Position numbers and translations under genes: made by a program | Source: Streptomyces canus | Lineage (GTDB): Bacteria > Actinomycetota > Actinomycetes > Streptomycetales > Streptomycetaceae | Reading direction: 5' to 3' | Length of the DNA: 64,000 nucleotides | Assembly (NCBI RefSeq): GCF_030815415.1 | Contig: NZ_JAUSWW010000001.1 | Span: 1,674,001 to 1,738,000 of the forward strand | Shown here: positions 17,773-26,491 of the stretch, in pieces | Layout of the letters: each line of letters begins with the position of its first letter | Numbering within the stretch: the first letter of the stretch is position 1 | Notes under the pieces: model-generated | What the model was told of the DNA's origin: nothing | What the model saw: only the letters and a program-made list of their open reading frames with translations | The model's database searches: none

Positions 17773-18725
17773 GACGGCTCCTTTGCCGGCAGGAATCCGG
17801 TGTCCCTGAGTTCCTGCCAGAACTCCGGTGGTACCGCGGTCTCGAACTGGTCGGCGCAGTCGTGGACTTCGGCGGCCGAGCGGGCGCCGACGAGGACGCT
17901 GGTCACCGCGGGGTGGGCCGCGCAGAAGGCCAGGGCGGCGGCCCGCAGGGTGATGCCGTGACGTTCGGCGACCGACTTCAGGCGCAGCGCCCGGTCCAGC
18001 AACTCGGGCGGCGCGCTGGTGTAGTCGTACGTCGCTCCCGGGCGCGGGTCGGCCAGCAGGCCGGAGTTGAAGGCGCCGCCGACGACGACGGAGGTGCCGC
18101 GGGCCACGGCCGCGGGCAGCAGGTCGGTCAGCGCGCTGTGGTCCAGCAGGGTGTAGCGCCCCGCGCACAGCACCACGTCGACGTCGGTGTCGCGGACGAA
18201 GCGGGTCAGCATCTCCGTCTGGTTCATGCCGGCGCCGATCGCACCGACCACGCCCTCCGAGCGGAGCTTCTCCAGGGCCGGGTAGCCCTGCCGGAAGGCC
18301 GCTTCGGCGTGGTCGTCGGGGTCGTGGAGGTAGACGACGTCGACGCGGTCGAGGCCGAGCCGTTCCAGACTGGCGTCCAGGGTGCGTCGGATGCCGTCCT
18401 CGGTGAAGTCCCAGACGCGACGGTGCGTGGCGGGCACCGCGAAGCCGTCCGCGAGGTCGTCACCGCCGCCGGCCCACGGTTCCAGGCGGCGGCCGACCTT
18501 CGTCGAGATCGTGTACTCCTCGCGCGGGTGCTCGCGCAGGGCCGCGCCGAGGCGGCGTTCGGAGAGGCCGATGCCGTAGTGGGGCGCGGTGTCGTAGTAG
18601 CGGATGCCGCGCTGCCAGGCGGCGGACACGGCCTCGTACGCCTGCTCGTCGGTGACCTCCGTGAAGAGGTTGCCGATGCCGGCCGCTCCGAACCCCAGGC
18701 CGCTGGGGGTGCGCGGGGTCCTCAC
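17769..18725 (-). CDS. Aldo/keto reductase, probable L-fucose dehydrogenase
   Basis: A 318-aa (alpha/beta)8 aldo/keto reductase. The catalytic tetrad is visible: Asp in YYDTAPHYG with the Tyr (near residues 45-52), Lys in STKVGRRLEP (near 75) and His in VVYLHDPDD (near 130). The NADP-binding end is TSVLVGARSAAEV. This subgroup (D-threo-aldose/L-fucose dehydrogenases) oxidises L-fucose to L-fuconolactone. The start GTG at 18725 overlaps the upstream SDR stop by 4 nt. Substrate assignment comes from operon context. Confidence 0.85.
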   Translation of the reverse strand: MRTPRTPSGLGFGAAGIGNLFTEVTDEQAYEAVSAAWQRGIRYYDTAPHYGIGLSERRLGAALREHPREEYTISTKVGRRLEPWAGGGDDLADGFAVPATHRRVWDFTEDGIRRTLDASLERLGLDRVDVVYLHDPDDHAEAAFRQGYPALEKLRSEGVVGAIGAGMNQTEMLTRFVRDTDVDVVLCAGRYTLLDHSALTDLLPAAVARGTSVVVGGAFNSGLLADPRPGATYDYTSAPPELLDRALRLKSVAERHGITLRAAALAFCAAHPAVTSVLVGARSAAEVHDCADQFETAVPPEFWQELRDTGFLPAKEPS

Positions 18726-19477
18726 CGGCCCGCCGGGCGCAGTCGCAGGCCGTGCATGCCGCCGTCGACCGCGAGGGAGGTGCCGGTGGTGGCGCCGGAC
18801 AGCGGGCTCGCCAGATAGGCGATGGCGCCCGCGACCTCGTCCGCCGAGACGAGACGGCCGGTGGGCTGACGGGCCTCCAGGGCGGCGCGCTCGGCGGCGG
18901 GGTCGGGGGCCCTGTCGAGGAGGCGGCCGATCCAGGGCGTGTCGGCGGTGCCGGGGTTGACGCAGTTGACGCGGATGCCCTCGCGGACGTGGTCGGCGGC
19001 CATCGCGAGGGTGAGGGAGTGCACGGCACCCTTGGTCGCGCTGTAGAGGGCGCGCTGCGGCAGGCCCGCGGTGGCGGCGATGGAGCAGGTGTTGACGATC
19101 GCCGCATGCTCCGACCGGCGCAGGTGCGGGAGTGCGGCACGGGCCGCGCGGACCATGCCCACCACATTGACGTCCAGGACGCGGTGCCACTCGGCGTCGT
19201 CGTTGTCCTCGACGGTGCCCTGGGCGCCGATGCCCGCGTTGTTGACCAGTATGTCGAGGCCGCCGAGCCACGCGACGGCGGCGGCGACCGCCTCGCGCAC
19301 CGAGGCGTCGTCGCTGACGTCGGCCTTGAAGCCGAGCAGCGGCTCCGCCACCGACGAGGGGTCCAGGTCGAGGACGGCGACCCGGGCACCGCGCGCGGCC
19401 AGGAGTTCGGCGGTGGACCGGCCGATGCCGGAGGCGCCGCCGGTCACCAGGGCCCTCAGCCCCTCGAAGTCACTCAT
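18722..19477 (-). CDS. SDR oxidoreductase, probable 2-keto-3-deoxy-L-fuconate dehydrogenase
   Basis: A 251-aa classical short-chain dehydrogenase. The cofactor loop is [10 protein letters not shown] (residue 12 on), with Asp in VAVLDLD favouring NAD, NNAG near 85, catalytic Ser in [10 protein letters not shown], and YSATK. The C-terminal AVDGGMHG is typical. Coming immediately after fuconate dehydratase, it most likely oxidises 2-keto-3-deoxy-L-fuconate to the 2,4-diketo acid. The start at 19477 overlaps the dehydratase stop (ATGA). The final diketo-acid hydrolase giving pyruvate and lactate is not in this operon. Confidence 0.87.
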   Translation of the reverse strand: MSDFEGLRALVTGGASGIGRSTAELLAARGARVAVLDLDPSSVAEPLLGFKADVSDDASVREAVAAAVAWLGGLDILVNNAGIGAQGTVEDNDDAEWHRVLDVNVVGMVRAARAALPHLRRSEHAAIVNTCSIAATAGLPQRALYSATKGAVHSLTLAMAADHVREGIRVNCVNPGTADTPWIGRLLDRAPDPAAERAALEARQPTGRLVSADEVAGAIAYLASPLSGATTGTSLAVDGGMHGLRLRPAGR

Positions 19478-20829
19478 GCCGCGTGCCCCTTCTTGCCCGA
19501 GGTCTCGAGGTCGGCGGCCCAGAAGGCGCCGTCCGGGAATGTGTACCGCGCGATCGACTCGGCCTTCATGGCGGCCGAGAAGCCCGGCGAGGCGGGTGCC
19601 GTGTAGTGACCTTCCCTGATCACCACCGGGTCGAGGAAGTGGTCGTGCAGATGATCGACGTACTCGATGACCCGGTCCTCGGTGGTGCCGGTGACCGCCA
19701 CGTAGTCGAACATCGACAGGTGCTGGACAAGTTCGCACAGTCCGACGCCGCCCGCGTGGGGGCACACCGGTACACCGAACTTCGCGGCGAGCAGCAGGAT
19801 CGCAAGGTTCTCGTGGACGCCGCCGACGCGGGCCGCGTCGATCTGGACGACGTCGAGGGCGCCGGCCTGGAGGAGCTGCTTGAAGACGACACGGTTCTGG
19901 ACGTGCTCGCCGGTGGCCACCTTCACCGGGGCGACGGCCTGACGGATCGTCGCGTGGCCGAGGATGTCGTCGGGGCTGGTGGGCTCCTCGATCCAGTAGG
20001 GGTCGAACTCGGCGAGGGCCTTGGTCCAGCGGATCGCCTCGTCGACGTCCCAGCGCTGGTTGGCGTCGATGGCGATGCGGACGCCGGGGCCGACGACCTG
20101 GCGGGCGACGCGGCAGCGCCGTACGTCGTCGTCGAGGTCCGCGCCGACCTTCAGCTTGATCTGCCGGAAGCCGTCGGCGACGGCCTGGGTGGCGAGCCGG
20201 GTGAGCTTCTCGTCGCTGTAGCCGAGCCAGCCGGGGGAGGTCGTGTAGGCGGGATAGCCGCGCGCCAGCAGCCTGGCCGTGCGTTCCCCGGCGCCCTCCC
20301 GGCCCTTGCGGAGGATCTCCAGCGCCTCTTGGGGGGTGAGGACGTCCGTGAGGTAGCGGAAGTCGATCTGGGCGACCAGCCACTCGGGGTCGGCGTCGGC
20401 GAGCAGCCGCCACAGCGGCTTGTCGGCGCGCTTGGCGGCCAGATCCCACACGGCGTTCATGACGGCGCCGATCGCCATGTGCATCACGCCCTTCTCGGGG
20501 CCGAGCCAGCGCAGCTGGCTGTCGCCGATCAGGTCGCGGTTGAGGGTCCCCGGGTCGGCGCAGAGTTCGTCGACGTCCCGGCCGATCACGTGGTGCCTGA
20601 GCGCGTGGATGGCGGCCACCTGGACCTCGTTGCCCCGCCCGATGGTGAAGCTGAAGCCGTGCCCCTCGTGTCCGTCGGTCCCGTCGGTGCGCAGGACGAC
20701 GTACGCGGCCGAGTAGTCGGGGTCCGGGTTCATCGCGTCGGAGCCGTCGAGCTCGCGCGAGGTCGGGAAGCGGATGTCGTAGGTGTCGAGCGCGGTGATA
20801 CGGGCAGGGGGGCCGGGGGTCGGTGACAC
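19474..20829 (-). CDS. fucD: L-fuconate dehydratase (enolase superfamily)
   Basis: A 451-aa protein with the capping domain followed by the mandelate-racemase-type barrel. The catalytic Lys pair is in [11 protein letters not shown] (near residue 220). Metal ligands are Asp in [10 protein letters not shown], Glu in [10 protein letters not shown] and Glu in ATGEHVQNR. The general acid/base His is in [11 protein letters not shown]. It dehydrates L-fuconate to 2-keto-3-deoxy-L-fuconate. The start is GTG at 20829, after GAGAGG. It is the first catabolic gene after the importer genes, 37 bp past the permease stop. Confidence 0.92.
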   Translation of the reverse strand: MSPTPGPPARITALDTYDIRFPTSRELDGSDAMNPDPDYSAAYVVLRTDGTDGHEGHGFSFTIGRGNEVQVAAIHALRHHVIGRDVDELCADPGTLNRDLIGDSQLRWLGPEKGVMHMAIGAVMNAVWDLAAKRADKPLWRLLADADPEWLVAQIDFRYLTDVLTPQEALEILRKGREGAGERTARLLARGYPAYTTSPGWLGYSDEKLTRLATQAVADGFRQIKLKVGADLDDDVRRCRVARQVVGPGVRIAIDANQRWDVDEAIRWTKALAEFDPYWIEEPTSPDDILGHATIRQAVAPVKVATGEHVQNRVVFKQLLQAGALDVVQIDAARVGGVHENLAILLLAAKFGVPVCPHAGGVGLCELVQHLSMFDYVAVTGTTEDRVIEYVDHLHDHFLDPVVIREGHYTAPASPGFSAAMKAESIARYTFPDGAFWAADLETSGKKGHAA

Positions 20830-20866
20830 TGAGGGCCTCTCGGTCGGGGTCGTGGGAACAGCCGGG

Positions 20867-21895
20867 TCAGTCCTGGGCGCGGCCGGTCGTCACCCGGGCG
20901 ATGATCAGGGCGAGCAGGATGATTCCGCCGTAGATGGCCTGGATCCAGAAGGACGGCACCTGGGCGAGGGTGAGCAGGTTCTGGACGACTCCGAGGAGGA
21001 GTACGCCGGTCAGGGCGCCGAACATGGTGCCCTTGCCGCCGTCGAGGCTGATGCCGCCGATCACCGCGGCCGCGAACACGGTGAAGATCATGTTGTTGCC
21101 CTGGTTGGCGCTGATCGCGCCCACGTACCCGGTCTGCATGATCCCGCCCACCGCGGCCAGGGTGCCCGCGACCACGAACACGCCGAGCATCACCCGTTCG
21201 ACACGGATGCCGCCGGCGCGGGCCGCGTCGGCGTTGCCGCCGATGGCGTACAGGGCGCGGCCGATGCGGTGGTACTTCAGGACGATTCCGGCGACGGCGA
21301 AGGCGATCGCCGCGACCCACACCGACATCGGGACGGTCAGGAAGGTGGTGGTCGCCAGGGAGTAGAAGCTGTCGGGCATCCCGAACAGCGTCTTGCCCTT
21401 GGTCGCGCCGACCAGCAGTCCGCGCAGCACGATCAGCATCGCGAGCGTCACGATGAACGCGTTGAGCTTGAACTTGACAACGAGGATGCCGTTGAAGGCT
21501 CCGACGGCGGCGCCCACCAGCAGAACCGCCAGCAGGGCGAGTGCCGGCGGGAGTTCGGTGCCCCAGCCGGACTGGGCGGCCGGCAGCACCAGCAGCGCGC
21601 CCACGGCGGGCGCGATACCGACGACGGACTCCAGGGACAGGTCGAACTTGCCGGTGATCAGCACCAGCGACTCGGCCAGCACGACCATGGCGAGTGCGGC
21701 GGAGGCGCCGAGGATCGAGATCAGGTTGCGTTCGGTGAGGAACGAGTCGTTGACGATCGTGCCCAGCACCATGAGCACCAGCAGGGCGGGTACGAGGGCC
21801 AGTTCGCGGGCGCGGCGCAACAGGACCGTACGGGCCGACCGGGGGGCCGGGGCTCGTACGGGCGCGAGCGGCCGGGCCGCCTTCAGGTCAGCCAT
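20867..21895 (-). CDS. Sugar ABC transporter permease (RbsC-like)
   Basis: A 342-aa protein with eight to ten hydrophobic segments. The permease signature region is [32 protein letters not shown], and the conserved [23 protein letters not shown] follows near residue 260. It is a BPD_transp_2 family member that pairs with RbsA-type double ATPases to import pentoses and deoxyhexoses. It overlaps the upstream ATPase gene by 8 nt. L-fucose is the likely substrate from context. Confidence 0.9.
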   Translation of the reverse strand: MADLKAARPLAPVRAPAPRSARTVLLRRARELALVPALLVLMVLGTIVNDSFLTERNLISILGASAALAMVVLAESLVLITGKFDLSLESVVGIAPAVGALLVLPAAQSGWGTELPPALALLAVLLVGAAVGAFNGILVVKFKLNAFIVTLAMLIVLRGLLVGATKGKTLFGMPDSFYSLATTTFLTVPMSVWVAAIAFAVAGIVLKYHRIGRALYAIGGNADAARAGGIRVERVMLGVFVVAGTLAAVGGIMQTGYVGAISANQGNNMIFTVFAAAVIGGISLDGGKGTMFGALTGVLLLGVVQNLLTLAQVPSFWIQAIYGGIILLALIIARVTTGRAQD

Positions 21896-23390
21896 GGTCC
21901 ACTCCTTCGATGGAGGCGATCAGCTCGTGGTCGCGCCAGCCCGCCGGGTGCTCGGCGACCACGCGGCCGTGGAAGAGGACGAGGACGCGGTCGCAGCGGC
22001 GCAGGTCGTCGAGTTCGTCGGAGACGACGAGGACGGCGGTGCCGTCCTCGCGGGCGGTGTCCACGCGGGACAGCAGGGATTCCTTGGACTTCACGTCGAC
22101 GCCCGCGGTGGGGTTGATGAGCACCAGCAGGCGGGGGTCGGAGGCCAGGGCGCGGGCCATGACGACCTTCTGCGCGTTGCCGCCGGAGAGGTCGGACACC
22201 GGCTGGTCGGGGCCCTCGGTGTGGATGTCGAGACGCTCGATCAGCTCGGTGGCGAAGCCGCGCTTGCGGTCGCTGCCGACGAAGCCGAAGCGGCCGAGCC
22301 GGTCGAGGACGGTCATGGTGGCGTTGTCGCCGATGGTCATGCCGAACACCAGGCCCTGGCCGTGCCGGTCGCGCGGGACGCAGCCGACGCCGGCCTCCAG
22401 GGAGCGGCGCACGTCCCCGAACGGCAGCCGCTCGCCGTCGAGCCGGGCTGTGCCGCCGGTGGGCGTGTGCAGTCCCGTGAACGATTCGGCGAGCTCGGTC
22501 TTGCCGCTGCCGCTGATGCCGGCGAGCCCGACGACCTCGCCGCGGCGGACGGTCAGGTCGACGTCCCGGTAGGCGTCCGAGGTGAGGCCGCGGGCTTCCA
22601 GGACGACGGGCGCGGTGCTGTCCACGTCCCTCACCGCCACGGTCTGCTCGGCGATGGTCTCTCCGGCCATGGCCTCGACGAGGGCCGCGCGGGGCATGTC
22701 GGCCACGGGGGCCGTGGTGATCCAGCGGGCGTCCCGCAGGACGGTGACGGTCTGGCAGACCTCGTAGACCTCCTGGAGATGGTGGGAGATGAAGAGGAAC
22801 GTGACCCCGTTCTCCTGGAGGGCCCGCATCCGGGCGAAGAGCCGTTCGATCTCCCGGTTGTCGAGCTGGGCGGTCGGTTCGTCGAGGACGATGAAGCGGG
22901 CGCCGAAGCTCAACGCCCGGGCGATCTCCACCATTTGGCGGTCCTCGACCTTGAGGTCGGAGGTGCGCGCCTCCGGGTCGACGTGCACGTCCCAGGTGTC
23001 CAGGAGTGCCGCGGCCTCTTCTCTCAGGCGGCGCCAGCTGATGAAACGGCCCTTGAGGGGCTGCCGGTTGATGAACAGGTTCTCGGCGACGGTGAGTTCG
23101 GGGACGACGGTCGGCTTCTGGTAGACGCAGGCGACCTTGCGGCGCCAGGCGTCCCGGTCGGCGAGCCCGGGTGCGGGCTCGCCGTCGAAGCGGACCTCGC
23201 CCTCGTCGGGCGCCTGGAGGCCGGTGAGCACGGTGACCAGGGTCGACTTGCCGGCGCCGTTGCGGCCGACGAGGGCGTGGGACTCGCCGGGCAGGACGGT
23301 GAGCCTGCCGTCGGCGAGCGCGGTGGTGGGGCCGTAGCGCTTGACGATGCCGCGGGCCTCGACGAGGGGGGTGATGGCCTGGCTGCTCAT
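21888..23390 (-). CDS. Sugar ABC transporter ATPase with two nucleotide-binding domains (RbsA-like)
   Basis: A 500-aa protein with duplicated ABC domains. NBD1 has Walker A GRNGAGKST (near residue 40) and Walker B FIVLDEPTAQLD. NBD2 has the degenerate Walker A GISGSGKTE, signature LSGGNAQKV, and LLVLINPTAGVD, where the usual catalytic Glu is Asn. NBD1's signature is also atypical (LKVEDRQMVEIAR). Such asymmetry is typical of sugar importers with one active site. The start at 23390 overlaps the binding-protein stop by 4 nt. Confidence 0.92.
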   Translation of the reverse strand: MSSQAITPLVEARGIVKRYGPTTALADGRLTVLPGESHALVGRNGAGKSTLVTVLTGLQAPDEGEVRFDGEPAPGLADRDAWRRKVACVYQKPTVVPELTVAENLFINRQPLKGRFISWRRLREEAAALLDTWDVHVDPEARTSDLKVEDRQMVEIARALSFGARFIVLDEPTAQLDNREIERLFARMRALQENGVTFLFISHHLQEVYEVCQTVTVLRDARWITTAPVADMPRAALVEAMAGETIAEQTVAVRDVDSTAPVVLEARGLTSDAYRDVDLTVRRGEVVGLAGISGSGKTELAESFTGLHTPTGGTARLDGERLPFGDVRRSLEAGVGCVPRDRHGQGLVFGMTIGDNATMTVLDRLGRFGFVGSDRKRGFATELIERLDIHTEGPDQPVSDLSGGNAQKVVMARALASDPRLLVLINPTAGVDVKSKESLLSRVDTAREDGTAVLVVSDELDDLRRCDRVLVLFHGRVVAEHPAGWRDHELIASIEGVDHG

Positions 23391-24463
23391 CCGACCGTGT
23401 TGCCCCACAGCTCGGGGTCGTCGACGTTCTCCTTGGTGACCAGGGGGGCGGGCAGCTGGTCCTCGAGGATGCCGCTGGGCAGCTTTACGATGGTGGAGTC
23501 GTGGTCCGTCGGGCCGGGCCGGAACGTCTTCCCCTGCATCGCCGCCTTGATGTAGTACATGCCGTACTTGGCGTACAGGTCGGCGGGCTGGGAGACGGTG
23601 GCGTCGATCTGGCCCTTGCGGATGGCGTCGAACTCCTGCGGGATGCCGTCGTTGGAGACGATCGTGATGTGGCCCGCCTGGCCGGCCTTCTTGAGCATCC
23701 CCTTCGACTTCAGGGTCTGCAGGGTCGGCGCGAGATAGACGCCGCCGGCCTGCAGGTAGATGCCCTTGATGTCGGGGTTGGCGTTCAGGAGGGTGTCCAG
23801 CTTGGAGGCCGCGGTGTCGGACTCCCACTTGGCGGGGATCTCCAGCACCTTCAGCTTGGGGAACTTCTCCTTCACACAGGCGCGGAACGCCTCCGAGCGG
23901 TCCCGGCCGTTGACCGAGGCGAGGTCGCCCATGATCTGCACGACCTTGCCGGAGGGGATCTGCTTGCCGAGGTAGTCGCAGGCCTTCTCGCCGTAGGCGA
24001 CGTTGTTCGCGCGGACGACCATGGCGACCTTGCCCTTGTCGGGCGCGACGTCGACGGCGACCACGGGGACGCCCTTGCGTTCGGCCTGGTCGAGGCCGGC
24101 CTCGATGGCGGCACTGTCCAGCGGGGCGACGACCAGGCCCTCGACACCCTGGTTGAGCTGGTTGTTGATGTCGGTGATCTGTTGTGAGGGGTCACTGTTG
24201 GAGTTGACGGTCTTCAGCGCGTCCACCTCCTCGGACTTCGCCATCTTCGGGACGTAGTCGTTGTACGACTGCCAGAACGGCGAGGTGAGCAGGGGCAGGA
24301 TCACCCCGACCTTGCCGGTGCCGTCCCCTTTCCCGCCGTCGGCCGAGCCGGCGCTGTCCTTGGTGCTCCCGCACGCACCGAGCACGAGCGAGGCGACCGC
24401 GGCCGCTGCCACCGCGCCGACCATCCGGGAACTGTTCCGCTTTCGCACTGTCCTGCACGGCAT
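23387..24463 (-). CDS. Sugar ABC transporter substrate-binding lipoprotein
   Basis: A 358-aa Peripla_BP_4-type protein. The signal peptide ends in lipobox LVLGAC (Cys near residue 33), followed by a Ser/Gly linker and the two-lobed ribose-binding-like domain (KVGVILPLLTSPFWQSY, QGVEGLVVAPLDSAAIEAGLD, IVSNDGIPQEFDAIRKGQIDATVSQP). It is the first gene of the fucose operon. The start is ATG at 24463 after GAGGAG; the longer frame enters the regulator gene's promoter. L-fucose or fuconate is the inferred ligand. Confidence 0.9.
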   Translation of the reverse strand: MPCRTVRKRNSSRMVGAVAAAAVASLVLGACGSTKDSAGSADGGKGDGTGKVGVILPLLTSPFWQSYNDYVPKMAKSEEVDALKTVNSNSDPSQQITDINNQLNQGVEGLVVAPLDSAAIEAGLDQAERKGVPVVAVDVAPDKGKVAMVVRANNVAYGEKACDYLGKQIPSGKVVQIMGDLASVNGRDRSEAFRACVKEKFPKLKVLEIPAKWESDTAASKLDTLLNANPDIKGIYLQAGGVYLAPTLQTLKSKGMLKKAGQAGHITIVSNDGIPQEFDAIRKGQIDATVSQPADLYAKYGMYYIKAAMQGKTFRPGPTDHDSTIVKLPSGILEDQLPAPLVTKENVDDPELWGNTVG

Positions 24464-24507
24464 CTGACGGCTCCTCGTTGAGCGTGTTCGAGCAGATGAC
24501 CGCATAC

Positions 24508-24583
24508 TTATCAGACCACTCAGCCAGAAGAACACCCTCCGACGGCGATTTTTCCGGAGTTTGGGCCATAGTGGTCGGACCAC
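24508..24583. promoter_or_regulatory. GntR/FCD operator region of the fucose operon
   Basis: A 13-bp near-perfect palindrome, GTGGTCGGACCAC (24571-24583), contains TGGTCGGACCA, which fits the TNGTNNNACNA consensus of FadR-subfamily GntR proteins. A second copy with one mismatch, TTATCAGACCA (24508-24518), overlaps the GATAAGTAT sequence that would serve as the -10 of the minus-strand operon. Both lie between the divergent importer and regulator genes, consistent with repression of both. Confidence 0.68.
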
Positions 24584-24626
24584 ATCCGTGGCTAGACTTC
24601 CGCCACCTGGTGAGTGGAGGAATGGC

Positions 24627-25331
24627 GTGGACGACGAGACGGCCCCGCAGAAGGGCACCGTGACCCAGCGCGCCATCGACCGGATCAAGGCGATGATCGG
24701 CGAGGGCCGCCTGGAACCGGGACAGCGGCTGCCCACCGAGCGGGATCTCGCGGTCCAGCTCGGCATCTCCCGCAGCTCGATGCGCGAGGCGATCCGCGCG
24801 CTCACGGTGATGGGGGTGCTGGAGGCACGGCACGGGTCGGGCATCTACGTCACCCAGCTGGAGGCCGGGGATCTGCTGGAGACGTTCGGTGTGGTCGCCG
24901 ATCTGTCCCGGGGCCCGCGTCTGGTGGAGCTCCTCGAGGTGCGCCGCATCCTGGAGTCGACGGCGACGGCCCTGGCGGCGGCGCGGATCACGCCGGACCA
25001 GCTGGCCGAGGTGGAGAAACACCTGACGGCGATGAACGCCACGGAGGACCCCGAGGAGATCCTCGCCCACGACATCGCCTTCCACCGCGAGATCGCGACG
25101 GCCGCGGGCAACGAGACCATGGCGGCGATCCTGGACGGCCTGTCCTCGAGGACGTTCCGCGCCCGGGTCTGGCGGGGCTACCAGGAAGAGGGGGCCTTCG
25201 AGCGGACGCGGCGCGAGCATGCCGCGATCCACCGGGCGCTGCTGGCCCATGACCCGGAGGCGGCACGGGCCGCGGCGGCCGCGCATGTGGGGGAAGTGGA
25301 GCAGTGGTTGCGGGCGCAGCTCGGTACGTGA
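24627..25331 (+). CDS. GntR family (FCD) transcriptional regulator of fucose catabolism
   Basis: A 234-aa protein. The N-terminal winged helix at about residues 10-75 (GRLEPGQRLPTERDLAVQLGISRSSMREAIRALTVMGVLEARHGSGIYV) is followed by a helical FCD ligand domain at about 95-225. Metal/ligand-site residues are in HDIAFHREIATAAGN and in REHAAIHRALLAHD, typical of organic-acid-sensing FCD regulators. The start is GTG at 24627 after GGAGG. It is divergent from the fucose operon, so L-fuconate or a keto-acid intermediate is a likely inducer. Confidence 0.88.
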   Translation: MDDETAPQKGTVTQRAIDRIKAMIGEGRLEPGQRLPTERDLAVQLGISRSSMREAIRALTVMGVLEARHGSGIYVTQLEAGDLLETFGVVADLSRGPRLVELLEVRRILESTATALAAARITPDQLAEVEKHLTAMNATEDPEEILAHDIAFHREIATAAGNETMAAILDGLSSRTFRARVWRGYQEEGAFERTRREHAAIHRALLAHDPEAARAAAAAHVGEVEQWLRAQLGT

Positions 25332-25408
25332 CCGCTCGCCGTACGGTGGCGCGGGTCGCCTGAAACGGGCCCGTCCCTTCCGCGCCCCCGCGGGCGACAA
25401 TGGGACGT

Positions 25409-26434
25409 ATGCGAGTACGGGGAACGGCCTGTGCCGCCGCCGGGCTGACGCTGGTCGTCGCGATCGGCTGCACCGGGGGCGACGACGAGGCTGCGCCGGC
25501 ACCGAAGAAGACCTCCGCGTCGGCCCGACCCTCCACCTCCGCGCCCTCCCCCAGCAGGAAGCCCGTCAACCCGGTCTCCCTGCCCGCCCTCATGCAGAAG
25601 GAGCACCGGGGTTCCGGCCTCCGCCTCGGCACCGTCCTGGCCCGCACCGACGCCTACACCGGTTACCGGGTGACGTACGAGTCGAACGGTCTGACGATCT
25701 CCGGGCTCATGAACATCCCCCGCGGCAAGGGCCCCTTCCCGGCGCTGGTGCTGGCGCACGGCTACATCGACCCCGCCGTCTACACGACCGGCCGCGGGCT
25801 CGCCCGGGAACAGGACCTCCTGGCCCGCAACGGCTACGTCGTCCTGCACACCGACTACCGCAATCACGCGGCCTCGGACGACGACCCCGACAGTGACATC
25901 GACCTGCGTCTCGGCTACACCGAGGACGTCATCGGCGCCGCGCTGGCGCTGCGCGACTCCGGACGCCCGGAGATCGACGGCGACCGGCTCGGGCTGCTCG
26001 GCCGCTCGATGGGCGGCGGCGTCGTCTACAACACCCTGGTCGTGGCGCCGGGTCTGTTCGACGCGGCGGTCGCCTTCGCGCCGGTCAGCTCCCGCCCGGA
26101 CGAGAACATCGACCACTTCCAGCGCTCGGAGGGCGACCCGCTCGTCGCCGAGATCGACGCCAAGTACGGCACGCCCGAGGAGAATCCGGTGTTCTGGCGG
26201 GAGGTCTCGCCCCGCACTTACGTGGACCGGGTGACCGAGCCGTTGCTGATCCACCACGGCACCGCGGACGACACCTGCCCGATCGTCTGGTCGGAGCAGA
26301 TGGCCGCCGCTCTGAGCGCGGCAGGCAAACGCGTCGAGCTCCGCAAGTACCAGGGCGAGGGCCACACCTTCTCCCCACGGTGGACGGCCTCCATGGACGC
26401 CACCATGGACTTCTTCTCCCGGCATCTGCGGTGA
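25409..26434 (+). CDS. S9-like alpha/beta hydrolase lipoprotein
   Basis: A 341-aa protein (an alternative ATG at 25400 adds three residues). The lipobox VVAIGC lies near residue 21, followed by a Ser/Thr/Pro linker. The prolyl-oligopeptidase-type fold shows LVLAHGYIDP, nucleophile LGRSMGGG (near 195), acid in HHGTADDTCP (near 280) and His in GEGHTFSP (near 315). It is probably an extracytoplasmic esterase or peptidase. It ends 57 bp before the convergent fucosidase and has no clear functional tie to it. Confidence 0.85.
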   Translation: MRVRGTACAAAGLTLVVAIGCTGGDDEAAPAPKKTSASARPSTSAPSPSRKPVNPVSLPALMQKEHRGSGLRLGTVLARTDAYTGYRVTYESNGLTISGLMNIPRGKGPFPALVLAHGYIDPAVYTTGRGLAREQDLLARNGYVVLHTDYRNHAASDDDPDSDIDLRLGYTEDVIGAALALRDSGRPEIDGDRLGLLGRSMGGGVVYNTLVVAPGLFDAAVAFAPVSSRPDENIDHFQRSEGDPLVAEIDAKYGTPEENPVFWREVSPRTYVDRVTEPLLIHHGTADDTCPIVWSEQMAAALSAAGKRVELRKYQGEGHTFSPRWTASMDATMDFFSRHLR

Positions 26435-26491
26435 CGCGACGGGCGGCCACCAGATCGCCGACGCCCTGGTGACCGCCCTGTCCGAGTACCC

